Source: Lentisphaeria bacterium (lineage in GTDB: Bacteria; Verrucomicrobiota; Lentisphaeria; Victivallales; Victivallaceae). From it: DNA of 64,000 nucleotides. The notes beneath the pieces are model-generated. The model did no database searches. It was not told where the DNA came from and saw only the letters and a program-made list of their open reading frames with translations. The stretch spans positions 62,001 to 126,000 of the forward strand of contig JABLYX010000003.1 in NCBI GenBank assembly GCA_018265615.1, given 5' to 3'. The position numbers were made by a program, and so were the translations under genes. Position 1 is the stretch's first letter; every line of letters begins with the position of its first letter. Shown here one piece after another: positions 51,303 to 60,511 of this stretch.

Positions 51303-51454
51303 ACCCTTTTTACGTTCCTTTCACTTTGCCGGTGCAGATGTATCCGCATGACGGTCTGCGCAGGGGCAGGGCGTTTCGGGAATCGGGTTGCGGCGGGGGA
51401 CCGCATGTTTTCCGCCTGATATCCGGATTTCCCGGAGGCTTCCTCCGAACACAA

Positions 51455-51487
51455 AAAAATACCGTATGGAGAATCATACGGTATTGA
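51455..51487 (-). terminator. Intrinsic terminator of PEP-CTERM-like gene
   Basis: ATACCGTATG (51461-51470) pairs with CATACGGTAT (51477-51486), with an additional A-T pair. On the minus strand it is followed by six T residues. The region 51303-51454, between the GT2 stop and this hairpin, shows no gene. Confidence 0.85.
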
Positions 51488-51510
51488 AAAAGAATTGTTT
51501 GCCGTGAGCT

Positions 51511-52056
51511 CTATTTTCGGACTCGCTTCCTTCTCCAGGCCATCATGCCGCCGCTTGCGCCCCCGATAAGCAGGGTAGCCAGAACTCCCGGCAACGGCTG
51601 GCCGGACGGGGCACTGCCGGAAACCTGAAACTGAAATTCGGAGTAACGTGAGCCCCATTCACCCCAGTTTGCCCCGAAATGCAGGTAGTCATGCATTCCA
51701 TTATCCCAACCGCTTCCCCAGACATGGTCGAACTGATAAAAATCGTTACCGTTCTTGGATAACCAGAATTCAAGGGAATCACCTTTGGAAACATTGCCGA
51801 CGGCAACCGAATTACCGGTGATATCGACGGTATTCGTAACGGTTGAGCCGTCCGGTTTTGTGCTGACTACCGTCAATGCTTCCCAGTTTGTTATGCTGTC
51901 CTGCCAGCCGCCGCTGCTGAAATTCAATACAAGACCGGCATCTTGCGCCACAGTCAGCCTGCCGTTATTGAGCTGCAGGAAATTGTCATGCTGATATGCC
52001 CCGAAAGATGAAAGCGCACCAAACACAAATAGGGCCGCTGAAAAGATCTTTTTCAT
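51511..52056 (-). CDS. PEP-CTERM-like sorted surface protein
   Basis: A 181-residue exported protein with signal peptide MKKIFSAALFVFGALSSFGA. The start at 52056 is 7 nt from GGAG. The mature part is rich in Asn, Ser, Gly, Trp and Asp. The C-terminus QPLPGVLATLLIGGASGGMMAWRRKRVRK has the tripartite layout of a PEP-CTERM or exosortase-type sorting signal: short motif, membrane helix, basic tail. Base use is more AT-rich than its neighbours. It has its own promoter and terminator. No exosortase gene is present in the window. Confidence 0.7.
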   Translation of the reverse strand: MKKIFSAALFVFGALSSFGAYQHDNFLQLNNGRLTVAQDAGLVLNFSSGGWQDSITNWEALTVVSTKPDGSTVTNTVDITGNSVAVGNVSKGDSLEFWLSKNGNDFYQFDHVWGSGWDNGMHDYLHFGANWGEWGSRYSEFQFQVSGSAPSGQPLPGVLATLLIGGASGGMMAWRRKRVRK

Positions 52057-52101
52057 AATCATGCTCCATATCCGGTATCTGTTTTCTATATCTGTAATTT
52101 A

Positions 52102-52129
52102 AATATAACTTATTTTTGCATTATTGCAA
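52102..52129 (-). promoter_or_regulatory. Promoter of PEP-CTERM-like gene
   Basis: Minus strand: -35 TTGCAA (52129-52124), 16 bp spacer, -10 TATATT (52107-52102). Confidence 0.6.
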
Positions 52130-52191
52130 GCCCGCCATCCTGCTCTTCCGACTGCGGGGAGCCATTTTCTTCGTTTTTTTCTGATCCGCTC

Positions 52192-52220
52192 TTGACAAAC
52201 ACGGGGAAATCGATCATAAT
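52192..52220 (+). promoter_or_regulatory. Strong promoter of LacI-pilin-GH71 operon
   Basis: Perfect -35 TTGACA (52192-52197), 17 bp spacer, -10 CATAAT (52215-52220). The hexamers and spacing are identical to the promoter of the regulator operon at 10567. Confidence 0.75.
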
Positions 52221-52227
52221 ATTGCTG

Positions 52228-52235
52228 TAACGTTA
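52228..52235. promoter_or_regulatory. Candidate LacI operator at the transcription start
   Basis: TAACGTTA is a perfect palindrome with the central CG typical of LacI-family operators. It sits about 8 bp beyond the -10, so bound repressor would block initiation. Confidence 0.5.
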
Positions 52236-52265
52236 AGGCTAATGTTCGTTCTGAAAGGGAAAGCG

Positions 52266-53306
52266 ATGCCTCCTGCAAGAAAAGAGAAGATCGGGATGAA
52301 GGAGATTGCGGAAGCCGCAGGTGTGTCCGTCATGACGGTTTCCGCGGCGCTCTCGGGCGTGGGGCGGATCAGCGAGAAGCGCAAGCACGAGATCATCTCT
52401 CTGGCGCAGCGGATGGGGTACCGCACGAACGCCGCGGCGCGGCTGCTCAAGAGCAAGCGGGTCGGCGACCTCGGGCTGCTGATCTTCGAGAAAGAGGAGC
52501 TGATTCGCGAGAACGCGACTTTCATGGATATGACCGTTCAGTTCATGAAGGAGTGCGTGCGTAATAACGTCCACTTCCAGCTGGAATGGTTCGATTGCTA
52601 CCGCAACCGGGAGGAACTGCCGCAGATGCTGACCAACGGCCTCGTCGGCGGGCTGCTGATTGCCGGCGCCCCGGAGAACGCCGCGAAGCGCTTCATCGAC
52701 AGCGAGCTCGGACTCCCGTTCGTCACACTTGAGGAGCCGGGGAAGTACTCGGTCTCGTTCGATAACGACGACCGGCTGCGGCAGGCGGTCTACTACCTTG
52801 CGTCACTGGGGCATGAGAATATCGGGCTGGTGAATGGACCGGCGGAGTTGAGCGTGTTCCGCCGCTACCGCAAGGTGTTTGACGCGGCGCTCGAGGAGCT
52901 GTCGCTTTTGCGCCCGGACACGCTGCATATCGAGAACCATCCGGCGGATGATTTCCAGATCGAGGTGAACCGCCACCTGAAGCGCTTTCTCGATGCGCCG
53001 AAGCGCCCGACCGCTCTTCTGGTTCACTCCGGACTGTTTACGAAGGCGTATATTTCCGGCCTGTTCCGGGCCGGGCTCCGGGTTCCGGAGGACGTCAGCA
53101 TCATCTGTTACGAGACCGCCGACTGGGAGGCCGAGAAATTCGTGCCGCCCATCACGGCGATCGAGCGCCGCCTCGAGGATCTGATCGTGGCCGGGATCCG
53201 CATGGTCCGCGAGCTGATGGAGGGAAAAGAGGTTCTGCATTCGAATTACACGGTCTCACCGGTGTTCGCCAAACGCGGCACCGTGTGTCCGCCGAGCACG
53301 TTGTGA
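52266..53306 (+). CDS. LacI family transcriptional regulator
   Basis: A 346-residue regulator. The start at 52266 gives MPPARKEKIGMKEIAEAAGVSVMTVSAALSG, a LacI headpiece; AARLLKSKRVGDLGLLIF begins the sensor domain. YYLASLGHENIGLVNGP and VPEDVSIICYE are typical sensor segments. It is the first gene of an operon with a pseudopilin (45 bp downstream) and a GH71-like enzyme. Promoter and operator suggest autorepression relieved by a sugar. Confidence 0.92.
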   Translation: MPPARKEKIGMKEIAEAAGVSVMTVSAALSGVGRISEKRKHEIISLAQRMGYRTNAAARLLKSKRVGDLGLLIFEKEELIRENATFMDMTVQFMKECVRNNVHFQLEWFDCYRNREELPQMLTNGLVGGLLIAGAPENAAKRFIDSELGLPFVTLEEPGKYSVSFDNDDRLRQAVYYLASLGHENIGLVNGPAELSVFRRYRKVFDAALEELSLLRPDTLHIENHPADDFQIEVNRHLKRFLDAPKRPTALLVHSGLFTKAYISGLFRAGLRVPEDVSIICYETADWEAEKFVPPITAIERRLEDLIVAGIRMVRELMEGKEVLHSNYTVSPVFAKRGTVCPPSTL

Positions 53307-53350
53307 CATCTCTGCGATTGAAGGCAATGTTTAACCGGACGGAGGAAAAG

Positions 53351-54013
53351 ATGAAAAGACGGCCATTCACACTGATCGAACTTCTTGTGGTGATTGCGAT
53401 TATTGCGATTCTCGCCGGGATGTTGCTTCCGGCGCTCCAGAAAGCGCGGGAGGCGGGGAAAGCTTCGAGTTGCGTCAGCAACCTGAAACAGATTCAGGGA
53501 TTCGCCCTCCTGTATGCGGGTTCCGGCGGGGATTACTTTCCCGCATCGTCGTCTCCGGGGAACTGGAGCTGCAACGACCCGCAGTGGAACAATCCGAAAT
53601 GGAGCAGCCGCACTTTCATACAGGAGGCGCTTCAGCCGTCCGACAAGCCGTATAAGCTGCTGAAATGCCCCTCGTTTGCGCCGGATGACAAGATCTGGTA
53701 CACGAATTACGGAATGAACTGCAAGGCCACAACCTACTTCAAAAGCGGCTGGGGCGCGCGGGACACCCTGTTGAAAATCACGCAGGTTCGCCTTCCCGGC
53801 CGGATGCTTGCCTTCGGCGAACACAACATGAAGGTGAACTCCGACGGCGACCGGATCCTGTTCTCCGGCAGCAGTTGGCTCTCCTCGCGGCGCTACAGTC
53901 ATGCCGACAGAATGAACTGCGCCTATATGGACGGACATGTTGCGCGCCACCCGGGGGCGTTGCCGGATGCGGCCACCGTCGAAGGCCGGGCATTCTGGTT
54001 CGGCGACTACTGA
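53351..54013 (+). CDS. Pseudopilin-like protein with prepilin signal and H-X9-DG motif
   Basis: A 220-residue protein. The start at 53351 lies right after GGAGGAAAAG and gives the class III signal MKRRPFTLIELLVVIAIIAILAGMLLPAL. The C-terminus carries YSHADRMNCAYMDG, the H-X9-DG motif. It is located between the LacI gene and the GH71-like gene (11 bp downstream), the same order as in the operon at 10.5-3.9 kb. Confidence 0.87.
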   Translation: MKRRPFTLIELLVVIAIIAILAGMLLPALQKAREAGKASSCVSNLKQIQGFALLYAGSGGDYFPASSSPGNWSCNDPQWNNPKWSSRTFIQEALQPSDKPYKLLKCPSFAPDDKIWYTNYGMNCKATTYFKSGWGARDTLLKITQVRLPGRMLAFGEHNMKVNSDGDRILFSGSSWLSSRRYSHADRMNCAYMDGHVARHPGALPDAATVEGRAFWFGDY

Positions 54014-54024
54014 AAGGGGGAATC

Positions 54025-57000
54025 ATGGGAATCAGAACAGCTTTGCTGGCCGGGCTCCTGGCATCCGCCGTTTTTGCCGGGGTCCGCGGCGCGGAGATTG
54101 CGGGGCGGAAAATGGTGTGGGCGCACCACACGCCGTGGCACACGCCGCTCAACACGAGCCTGACCGCGTTGAATTACTGCAACTTTCCGCTGCAGGACTC
54201 CACGGGGAACGACATCGAGGACTGGAAGCGTGAATTCGCCCAGGCGAAGGCGCAGGGCATCGACGGATTCTTCCCCGATCTCGTGGCGGATAAATCCGGC
54301 GGCGCGACCGCGTTCGTCGAGGCGATGCACACGATGCTCCGGGCGGCGGAAGGCTCCGATTTCCAGATCGGCGTCTGCCTCGATGTGAAAACGAGCGTCG
54401 AACAGCAGATAAAGGAGCTGAAACGGATGCTCGACCTCTTCGGGAATCACCCGAACTATCCGCACTGGAACGGCAGGCCGGTCGTGAATTTCTACACCTT
54501 CCTGGCGTGGAAGCCGGAGGAGCTCGCCGCGATCCGGGCCGGGCTGAAGGAGGCGGGGCACGATATCTTCGTCATCGGCAACATCGACACCGGATACAGG
54601 CGGGGCGACGCGGAAGCCCTGCGGAGCCATGTTGCCGGAGCCGATATGATCTATGTGTTCGGAATGGCCGAGTTCGACGGAATGACAATTCAGGACAAGG
54701 TCCGGCTGCATGAACGGCTTGCCGCCGAGTCCGGCCGCGAGCTGATGACGACGGTCTACCCCGGCTATTACGGCGCGTGGCTGAACGGACGCAACGACTT
54801 CTATCAGGTTCACTGCGGATTCGACCAGGCGCACCGCTCGTTCGAGGCGGCGAATACGCCGAAGGCGAAGCATCTGCACTTCACGACCTGGAACGACCAC
54901 GACGAAACGAGCCTCCTGCCGATGGTCTTCACGCCCGCGAATCCGCTGATCACCCGGGCGTACTCCGACCGTTTCAAGGGGAACGCTCCCGTTTCCGGCA
55001 GGCCGGAGGTCGTCTTTGCCTATCACCGGGAGGAGATTCCGGGGACGCTGCTGCGCTTCGAGGCGATGGCGCTCCCGGCGCAGGAAAAAGGGAGTGTCGA
55101 GGTCGCGGGCAGGCTGCTCGACGGCGACGGGAACGCGGTTGCTCAGCTTTCCGCGAAAAGGCTCGCAGGCAATGAGTTCGACCGGGCCGAGTGGCTGGTC
55201 CCGTCGGCCGGGCTGGCGGAGCATGCGTTCCTCGTCCCGGAATTCACTGTGAACGGCGGGGCGGTCCGTCTGCCGGAGATGCTGTTCTTCACCGGCTGGC
55301 ATCAGAATGCCGTGACCGTCAAGGTGGCCGCGAGCCGGATGATCGCGCCGGAAAGCGAGCTTCGGATCACGCAGGAGAAGGGGCTCCTGCGGGTGACGGG
55401 GAGCTATTCGGCCCCCGGGACGCTCAAGCGCGTCACGCTGTGGCGCAACGACCGGCCGGTCGCGACGATTGTTCCGGAGAGCTCGGGCATGAGTTTGTCC
55501 AACCTCCAGATCAGCGGAATCCCCTCTTATACGGTGACGCCGGAGAGGGGGAGGATCGTTTCCGCCGTCCGGAAGTTCGGTGAGAACGGCTCGAAGAATT
55601 TCGACTGGAATGCGGAGTCGCTTGCATCCCGGAACAACCGGGGGTGGTCCCCGGTTGCACTGGCGGTTGCGGGGGAACCGGATATGAAGCTTCGCTTTAC
55701 CGTTTCGGGGGCGGATCCGCTGACTGTCTCCGCCTCCGAACTCGCGGGGCGGGAGCAGATCGAATACGGCGGGCTCGTGATCCGGAGTCTGCCGGTTGAC
55801 GGAACCATGCAGAACCGGAAGGCGCTGAACCGGCGCGAGGATACATTCGACTTTTCGCTGTTTGCCGCCGCGCCGCGTCCGCATGACCGCTTCCAGCTTT
55901 TTTTCGAGGGGGCGGACGGCAGGAGCGGCTGGTCGCTTCCGGTCTGGCCGTTTGCGGACGGCCGGAAGGCGTTCCCCGTGAAGCTCGTTGAAACCGCGAC
56001 GAACCTCGAAACCCCCTCCGGCGCGACCGGCTGGAAGGGGAGGGAGGAGTTCCTGAGCACCGGGGTTCCGTTCCGTGCGCCGGTGCTTTCGGAGGCGGTG
56101 CTTTCGCCGCTGTCGGTTCGCGGCGGCCGCTGGGATTTTGAGAACGACGGGCGCGACGCATACGGCGATATGCCCGTTGCGATTCCGGAGGCGATGTTCG
56201 TCGCGGGGAAAGCGGGGGAGGGCAGCGCGCTGCGTTTTACCGGAAAGGGGAGCGTGAGGATGCGCCTGCGCACCTATCCGGTCGGAGCCTCCACGGTTGA
56301 CTTCCTTCTGAAGCCGGACGGCGGCCGTACGGAGCGGCAGGGGCTCGTCACCCGCTCCGGCTGGAGCGACGCGGTCAATATCTATCTGCTCCCCGACGGC
56401 CGCATCGAGGCGGTGCGGGACGGGAATGAGGAGTTCAGGGCAGAAAAAGCCGTGAGCCGCGCCGCCGTTCCGGACGGCGTCTGGAGCCGGGTGCGCGTGA
56501 GCTGCGACAATGCCGCGCTGCGCATTTACATCGACGGGAAGTGCGTCGCCGAAGAGCCGGTCTCCCCGCAGCGCTGCTACGGAAACTGTACCTGGTTCCT
56601 CGGGAAAGGCGACAGGCGTTCCGTGAACTTCACAGGCTGTTTCGATGCCCTGACCGTATTCGGCGCGGCGTTCGCGCCCGGCGGCCCGGATGAGCCGGAG
56701 GTCCGCAAGGCGGAGCTGTTCCGCCCCCTCCTGCCGCCCGGAACGCCGGAGGCCGATGAAGAGAGCGTAGTGGAGGGACGCTGGAGTTTCCCCGCGAATC
56801 TCGAGCGCCGCGCCGCCGGAGAGAAGGACACTCCTTTCTCCCCGGTCCGGCTCTCCGCCCCGGTCGTGGTCGGCGGCGACACGCTGCTGCTCGGGCCGGG
56901 GGCGAATACGCTCCGGGTTCCGGCGGAGGGAATCGAACTGCGGGAGGGGACGGTCATTTCCGTCCCGCTGCTGCGGTTCGACCGTGCCGAGCCGCGCAGG

Positions 57001-57330
57001 GCGTGGTATGCGCTGCTCATCTCGATCGGCGACGGCTCCGGCAGGTCGCTCAACTTCAACTTCGGCAGCGGCCGGGAGTTCATGATCACCGCGAATGAGC
57101 CTGCCTGGAAGATCAGGAGCGGGAACTTCAAGCTGACGCTCCCGGCTGATCTGCGCATTGCGAAACGGGACGGCACGCTGATTTTCATGGTGAACGGGCG
57201 GATCGTCCACAAAGCGCCGGACGACCCGGCCTCGCCGTACACGAAGCTCTTCTTCTCGACGAGCAGCCCGAATCGCGACGACGCGACGGTTGTCCGGCTG
57301 GGCGCTCCGAAGCTGTACCGCCTGCGCTGA
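54025..57330 (+). CDS. Exported GH71-like glycoside hydrolase with laminin-G-like domain
   Basis: A 1101-residue secreted enzyme. Start 54025 has an AAAGGGGG site and gives signal peptide MGIRTALLAGLLASAVFAGVRG. The N-terminal 330 residues recall GH71/GH99 enzymes: KMVWAHHTPW, the repeated G-I-D-G-F-F-P-D barrel strand, and HFTTWNDHDETSLL (residues 285-297), comparable to the SWNDYGES motif of alpha-1,3-glucanases. Beta-sandwich domains follow, then a concanavalin/LamG-like domain at about 700-870 and another beta-rich module to the end. It is the last gene of the LacI-pilin operon. The substrate is probably an alpha-glucan or mannan-type polymer, inferred from family. Confidence 0.75.
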   Translation: MGIRTALLAGLLASAVFAGVRGAEIAGRKMVWAHHTPWHTPLNTSLTALNYCNFPLQDSTGNDIEDWKREFAQAKAQGIDGFFPDLVADKSGGATAFVEAMHTMLRAAEGSDFQIGVCLDVKTSVEQQIKELKRMLDLFGNHPNYPHWNGRPVVNFYTFLAWKPEELAAIRAGLKEAGHDIFVIGNIDTGYRRGDAEALRSHVAGADMIYVFGMAEFDGMTIQDKVRLHERLAAESGRELMTTVYPGYYGAWLNGRNDFYQVHCGFDQAHRSFEAANTPKAKHLHFTTWNDHDETSLLPMVFTPANPLITRAYSDRFKGNAPVSGRPEVVFAYHREEIPGTLLRFEAMALPAQEKGSVEVAGRLLDGDGNAVAQLSAKRLAGNEFDRAEWLVPSAGLAEHAFLVPEFTVNGGAVRLPEMLFFTGWHQNAVTVKVAASRMIAPESELRITQEKGLLRVTGSYSAPGTLKRVTLWRNDRPVATIVPESSGMSLSNLQISGIPSYTVTPERGRIVSAVRKFGENGSKNFDWNAESLASRNNRGWSPVALAVAGEPDMKLRFTVSGADPLTVSASELAGREQIEYGGLVIRSLPVDGTMQNRKALNRREDTFDFSLFAAAPRPHDRFQLFFEGADGRSGWSLPVWPFADGRKAFPVKLVETATNLETPSGATGWKGREEFLSTGVPFRAPVLSEAVLSPLSVRGGRWDFENDGRDAYGDMPVAIPEAMFVAGKAGEGSALRFTGKGSVRMRLRTYPVGASTVDFLLKPDGGRTERQGLVTRSGWSDAVNIYLLPDGRIEAVRDGNEEFRAEKAVSRAAVPDGVWSRVRVSCDNAALRIYIDGKCVAEEPVSPQRCYGNCTWFLGKGDRRSVNFTGCFDALTVFGAAFAPGGPDEPEVRKAELFRPLLPPGTPEADEESVVEGRWSFPANLERRAAGEKDTPFSPVRLSAPVVVGGDTLLLGPGANTLRVPAEGIELREGTVISVPLLRFDRAEPRRAWYALLISIGDGSGRSLNFNFGSGREFMITANEPAWKIRSGNFKLTLPADLRIAKRDGTLIFMVNGRIVHKAPDDPASPYTKLFFSTSSPNRDDATVVRLGAPKLYRLR

Positions 57331-57366
57331 CTGGCCATCCCGGACAACCGGCGCAGGGCGGAGGGA

Positions 57367-60300
57367 TCATTTTCCGGCGCGGCGCCCGGCTTTCCTCTTC
57401 ACGCTCTCGCGGGTTTTCTGGAAGACGACGAACATCGGTGGAATGAAGGCGATGCCGATCAGCGTCGCGGTCAGCATCCCCCAGAAGGTCGTTGTCCCGA
57501 TGACCCGGCGGCTCTCCGCCCCCGCGCCGGTCGCGAAGAGCAGCGGCAGCACGCCGATGATGAAGCTCCATGCCGTCATCAGCACCGCGCGGTAGCGGTA
57601 GTTCGCGCCGTTGATCGCGGAGCGGGCGATCGATTTGCCCGCGCTGCGTTCCTGCATCGAGAATTCGACCATGAGGATCGTGCTCTTTGCGCAGAGGCCG
57701 ATCAGCATGATCAGCCCGAGCTGGGCGTAGATGTCGAGCAGCATCCCCGTGACGGTGAGCGCCGCAAGGCCGCCGAGCGCCGCGAACGCGACCGACAGGA
57801 TGACCGGCATCGGAATCGACCACGATTCGTATTGGGCGACGAGGAAGAGATAACCGAAGATGACCGCGAGCGTCATCAGGAGCACGATGCGCCCGTCGTT
57901 GTTCTTCTCCTGGTAGCTCATGTCGGTCCAGCTCACGGCGTATTCGTTGGAGAATTCCGTGTCGAGCAGCGCCTCGATCTTCTCCATGATCTTCGCGGAG
58001 GATGCGCCCGGAACCGGGATCGCGGTGATCGCGGCGGACATGTTCTGGTTGAAGCGTTCGATTTTGCGCGCGCCGAGCATGAGCTTCACATCGGCGACCG
58101 CGGTCAGCGGGACCATTTCGCCGGAGTCGTTCTGCAGCATGAGCTCTTCGAGGTCGTTCAGCGTCGAGCGTTCGCCGCTGTCGAGCTGCATCTTGACCTT
58201 GAAGGAGTAGCCGTTCAGGTTGAAGTCGTTGATGTACAGGCTGGCGAGGCTGCTCTGCAGCGCCGTGAAGATCCGGCTGACCGGTACGCCGAGCGATTCC
58301 GCCTTGTTCCGGTCGATGTCGAGGAAGAGCTGCGGCGTGCGTGCGTTGAAGCCGCTGAAGGCGTACAGGATTTCCGGCATGGCCTCCCTGTTGTTCAGGA
58401 GCCCGAGCAGCTTGCCCATCTGGCGTTCGAACTGCTGCGGCGTATCGCCGCCGGTGGTGCGCAGCGCGAAGGTCACACCGCCGGTGACGCCGAGGCCCAT
58501 GATGGCCGGCGGCTGGAAGACGCGGACCTCCGCCTGCGGAATCGTCGCGCCGGCTGCCATGAGCTTGTCGCGAAGCGCGGTGATTCCGAGCTCCGGCGTT
58601 GTGCGTTTGCCCCAATCCTCCAGCGTGATGATCGCAAATCCGAGGTTTTCGCTCGAACCGCTCATGATCGAGTAGCCGGCCACGGTGATGATGTCGCGGA
58701 CGCCCGGGATCGCCAGCGCCTTGTCGTTGAATGACTTCATCGCGCCGATCGTGCGTTCGAGCGCGGCGCCCGGCGGCAGTTCGAGCTCGCACATGAGCAC
58801 ACCCTTGTCCTCATCCGGCAGGAAGCCGCCCTTGAGGTCCCGGAGCAGGAAGACGTTCGCCGCAAGCACGCAGGCGATCAGAACCACGGTCAGGTAGAAG
58901 CGGCGGATCATGAATTTCGAGAAGCCGATATACCCCTTTTTTGTCGCGTCGAGCGAGTGGTCGAACCAGCGGAAGAGGATGAATTTTTTCCGTTCGGATG
59001 CTTCCGCCGGCTTCAGGATCAGCGAGCAGAGAGCCGGGGAGAGGGTCAGCGCGTTGAAAGCCGAGATGCACAGCGCGATGCACATCGTGACCGCGAACTG
59101 CAGGTAGATTGTCCCGACGATGCCGCCGTAGAAGCCGATCGGCGCGTAGATCGCGGCGGAAACCATCGTTGTGGCGATGACCGGGCCCGTGATCTGCCGC
59201 ATGCTCTTGACGGTCGCCTCCTTCGGGGGGAGCTTCTCGTCCCTGATGATGCGCATCGTGTTCTCCACGACCACGATCGCGTCGTCCACGAGCGAGCCGA
59301 TCACGAGGATCAGCCCGAACATCGTCAGCACGTTGATCGAGTATCCGAGGATCGCCATGAAGAAAAAGGTGCCGAGCAGCGAAACCGGGATCGCAAGCGC
59401 CGGAACCAGCGTCGCGCGCCAGTCCTGCAGAAAGACGTAGGTGATCGCCACCACGAGCAGCAGCGTCGCGACCAGCGTCATGGCAATCTCTTCGACGTTG
59501 ACCATGATGTAGTTGGTCGGGTCGTAGGAGAGCACCGCTTCGACCCCTTCCGGGAACTGCTTCTGCAGCTCGCCGAGCAGCGTGTTGGCATTTCTGACGA
59601 GATCGACCGCGTTTGCGCCGTCCTGGCGGTAGATCGCCATGGCGATGCAGGAGCCGCCGTTGTAGAACCCTTCGTCCGTGTAGCGTTCGGCGCCGAGTTC
59701 AAGCCGCGCGATGTCGCCGAGCAGGACCTGTTCGCCCTTTGAACCGGTCGCGACGACGATGCGGTCGAACTCCTCCGGCGTTTTGAGCCGCCCGGTGACG
59801 TCGAGCTTCAGCTGCAGGTACGGGTTCGATTTTTCCCCGCCGAGCGACCCGGCCGCAGCCGGAATATTCTGCGAGGAGAGCTTTGAGATGATGATTTCCG
59901 GCGTGAGCTTCAGCGCGGACATCTTCAGCGGATCGAGCCAGATGCGCATGCTGTAGTTGCGTTCCCCGAGGATCTCGACGTAACCCATGCCGGGCAGCCG
60001 CGCAAAGGGGTCTTTCACGTTCATGCGTACATAGTTCGCCAGCTGCAGCAGCGAAAGCTCCTTCCCGTTCGTGCGGAAGACGTAGACGCCGACCATGTCG
60101 GTGGACTGCTTCTTGGTGACCACGCCGATCTGCGTGACGGTGTCCGGCAGCTGCGCTTCGGCGCGCTGGACGGCGTTCTGCACGTTGACCTGCGCGATGT
60201 CGGAGTTGATTCCGGGCCTGAAGGTCAGCGTGAGCGTGTAGTTGCCGTTGTTGTCGCTCTCGGACTTGAAGTAGAGCAGGTCCTCGATGCCGTTGACCTG

Positions 60301-60504
60301 CTCCTCGATGACGCTGGCGACGGTTTCGGCGATGACCTGCGAGGTCGCGCCGGGATACTGCGCAGTGACCTTGACGGTAGGCGGAGCGATTTCCGGATAC
60401 TCCGCAATCGGCAGCCGGAGGAGGCAGATCGAGCCGACCAGGACGGTCACGACCGAGATGACGAAAGCGAATTTCGGGCGTGCGATGAAAATTTGCGCAA
60501 ACAT
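57367..60504 (-). CDS. RND family multidrug efflux transporter, inner-membrane pump
   Basis: A 1045-residue AcrB/MexB-type proton-driven exporter. N-terminus MFAQIFIARPKFAFVISVVTVLVGSICLLRLPIAEYPEIAPPTVKVTAQYPGA is typical of HAE1 pumps. GSLVDDAIVVVENTMR carries the proton-relay Asp pair, and the pump has the usual 12 membrane helices and two large periplasmic loops. It follows the adaptor gene by 7 bp. No outer-membrane factor gene is present nearby, so the pump probably shares one encoded elsewhere. Confidence 0.95.
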   Translation of the reverse strand: MFAQIFIARPKFAFVISVVTVLVGSICLLRLPIAEYPEIAPPTVKVTAQYPGATSQVIAETVASVIEEQVNGIEDLLYFKSESDNNGNYTLTLTFRPGINSDIAQVNVQNAVQRAEAQLPDTVTQIGVVTKKQSTDMVGVYVFRTNGKELSLLQLANYVRMNVKDPFARLPGMGYVEILGERNYSMRIWLDPLKMSALKLTPEIIISKLSSQNIPAAAGSLGGEKSNPYLQLKLDVTGRLKTPEEFDRIVVATGSKGEQVLLGDIARLELGAERYTDEGFYNGGSCIAMAIYRQDGANAVDLVRNANTLLGELQKQFPEGVEAVLSYDPTNYIMVNVEEIAMTLVATLLLVVAITYVFLQDWRATLVPALAIPVSLLGTFFFMAILGYSINVLTMFGLILVIGSLVDDAIVVVENTMRIIRDEKLPPKEATVKSMRQITGPVIATTMVSAAIYAPIGFYGGIVGTIYLQFAVTMCIALCISAFNALTLSPALCSLILKPAEASERKKFILFRWFDHSLDATKKGYIGFSKFMIRRFYLTVVLIACVLAANVFLLRDLKGGFLPDEDKGVLMCELELPPGAALERTIGAMKSFNDKALAIPGVRDIITVAGYSIMSGSSENLGFAIITLEDWGKRTTPELGITALRDKLMAAGATIPQAEVRVFQPPAIMGLGVTGGVTFALRTTGGDTPQQFERQMGKLLGLLNNREAMPEILYAFSGFNARTPQLFLDIDRNKAESLGVPVSRIFTALQSSLASLYINDFNLNGYSFKVKMQLDSGERSTLNDLEELMLQNDSGEMVPLTAVADVKLMLGARKIERFNQNMSAAITAIPVPGASSAKIMEKIEALLDTEFSNEYAVSWTDMSYQEKNNDGRIVLLMTLAVIFGYLFLVAQYESWSIPMPVILSVAFAALGGLAALTVTGMLLDIYAQLGLIMLIGLCAKSTILMVEFSMQERSAGKSIARSAINGANYRYRAVLMTAWSFIIGVLPLLFATGAGAESRRVIGTTTFWGMLTATLIGIAFIPPMFVVFQKTRESVKRKAGRRAGK

Positions 60505-60511
60505 GGCGGCC

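Noticed and set aside
51303..51454. Possible small gene after the GT2 synthase
   Set aside because: No start with a ribosome site in any frame giving a plausible protein; probably plain intergenic DNA.
54007..57210. Open frame of 1067 codons on the minus strand
   Set aside because: Antisense to the GH71-like gene, with no ribosome site or recognisable motif and shadow-type composition.
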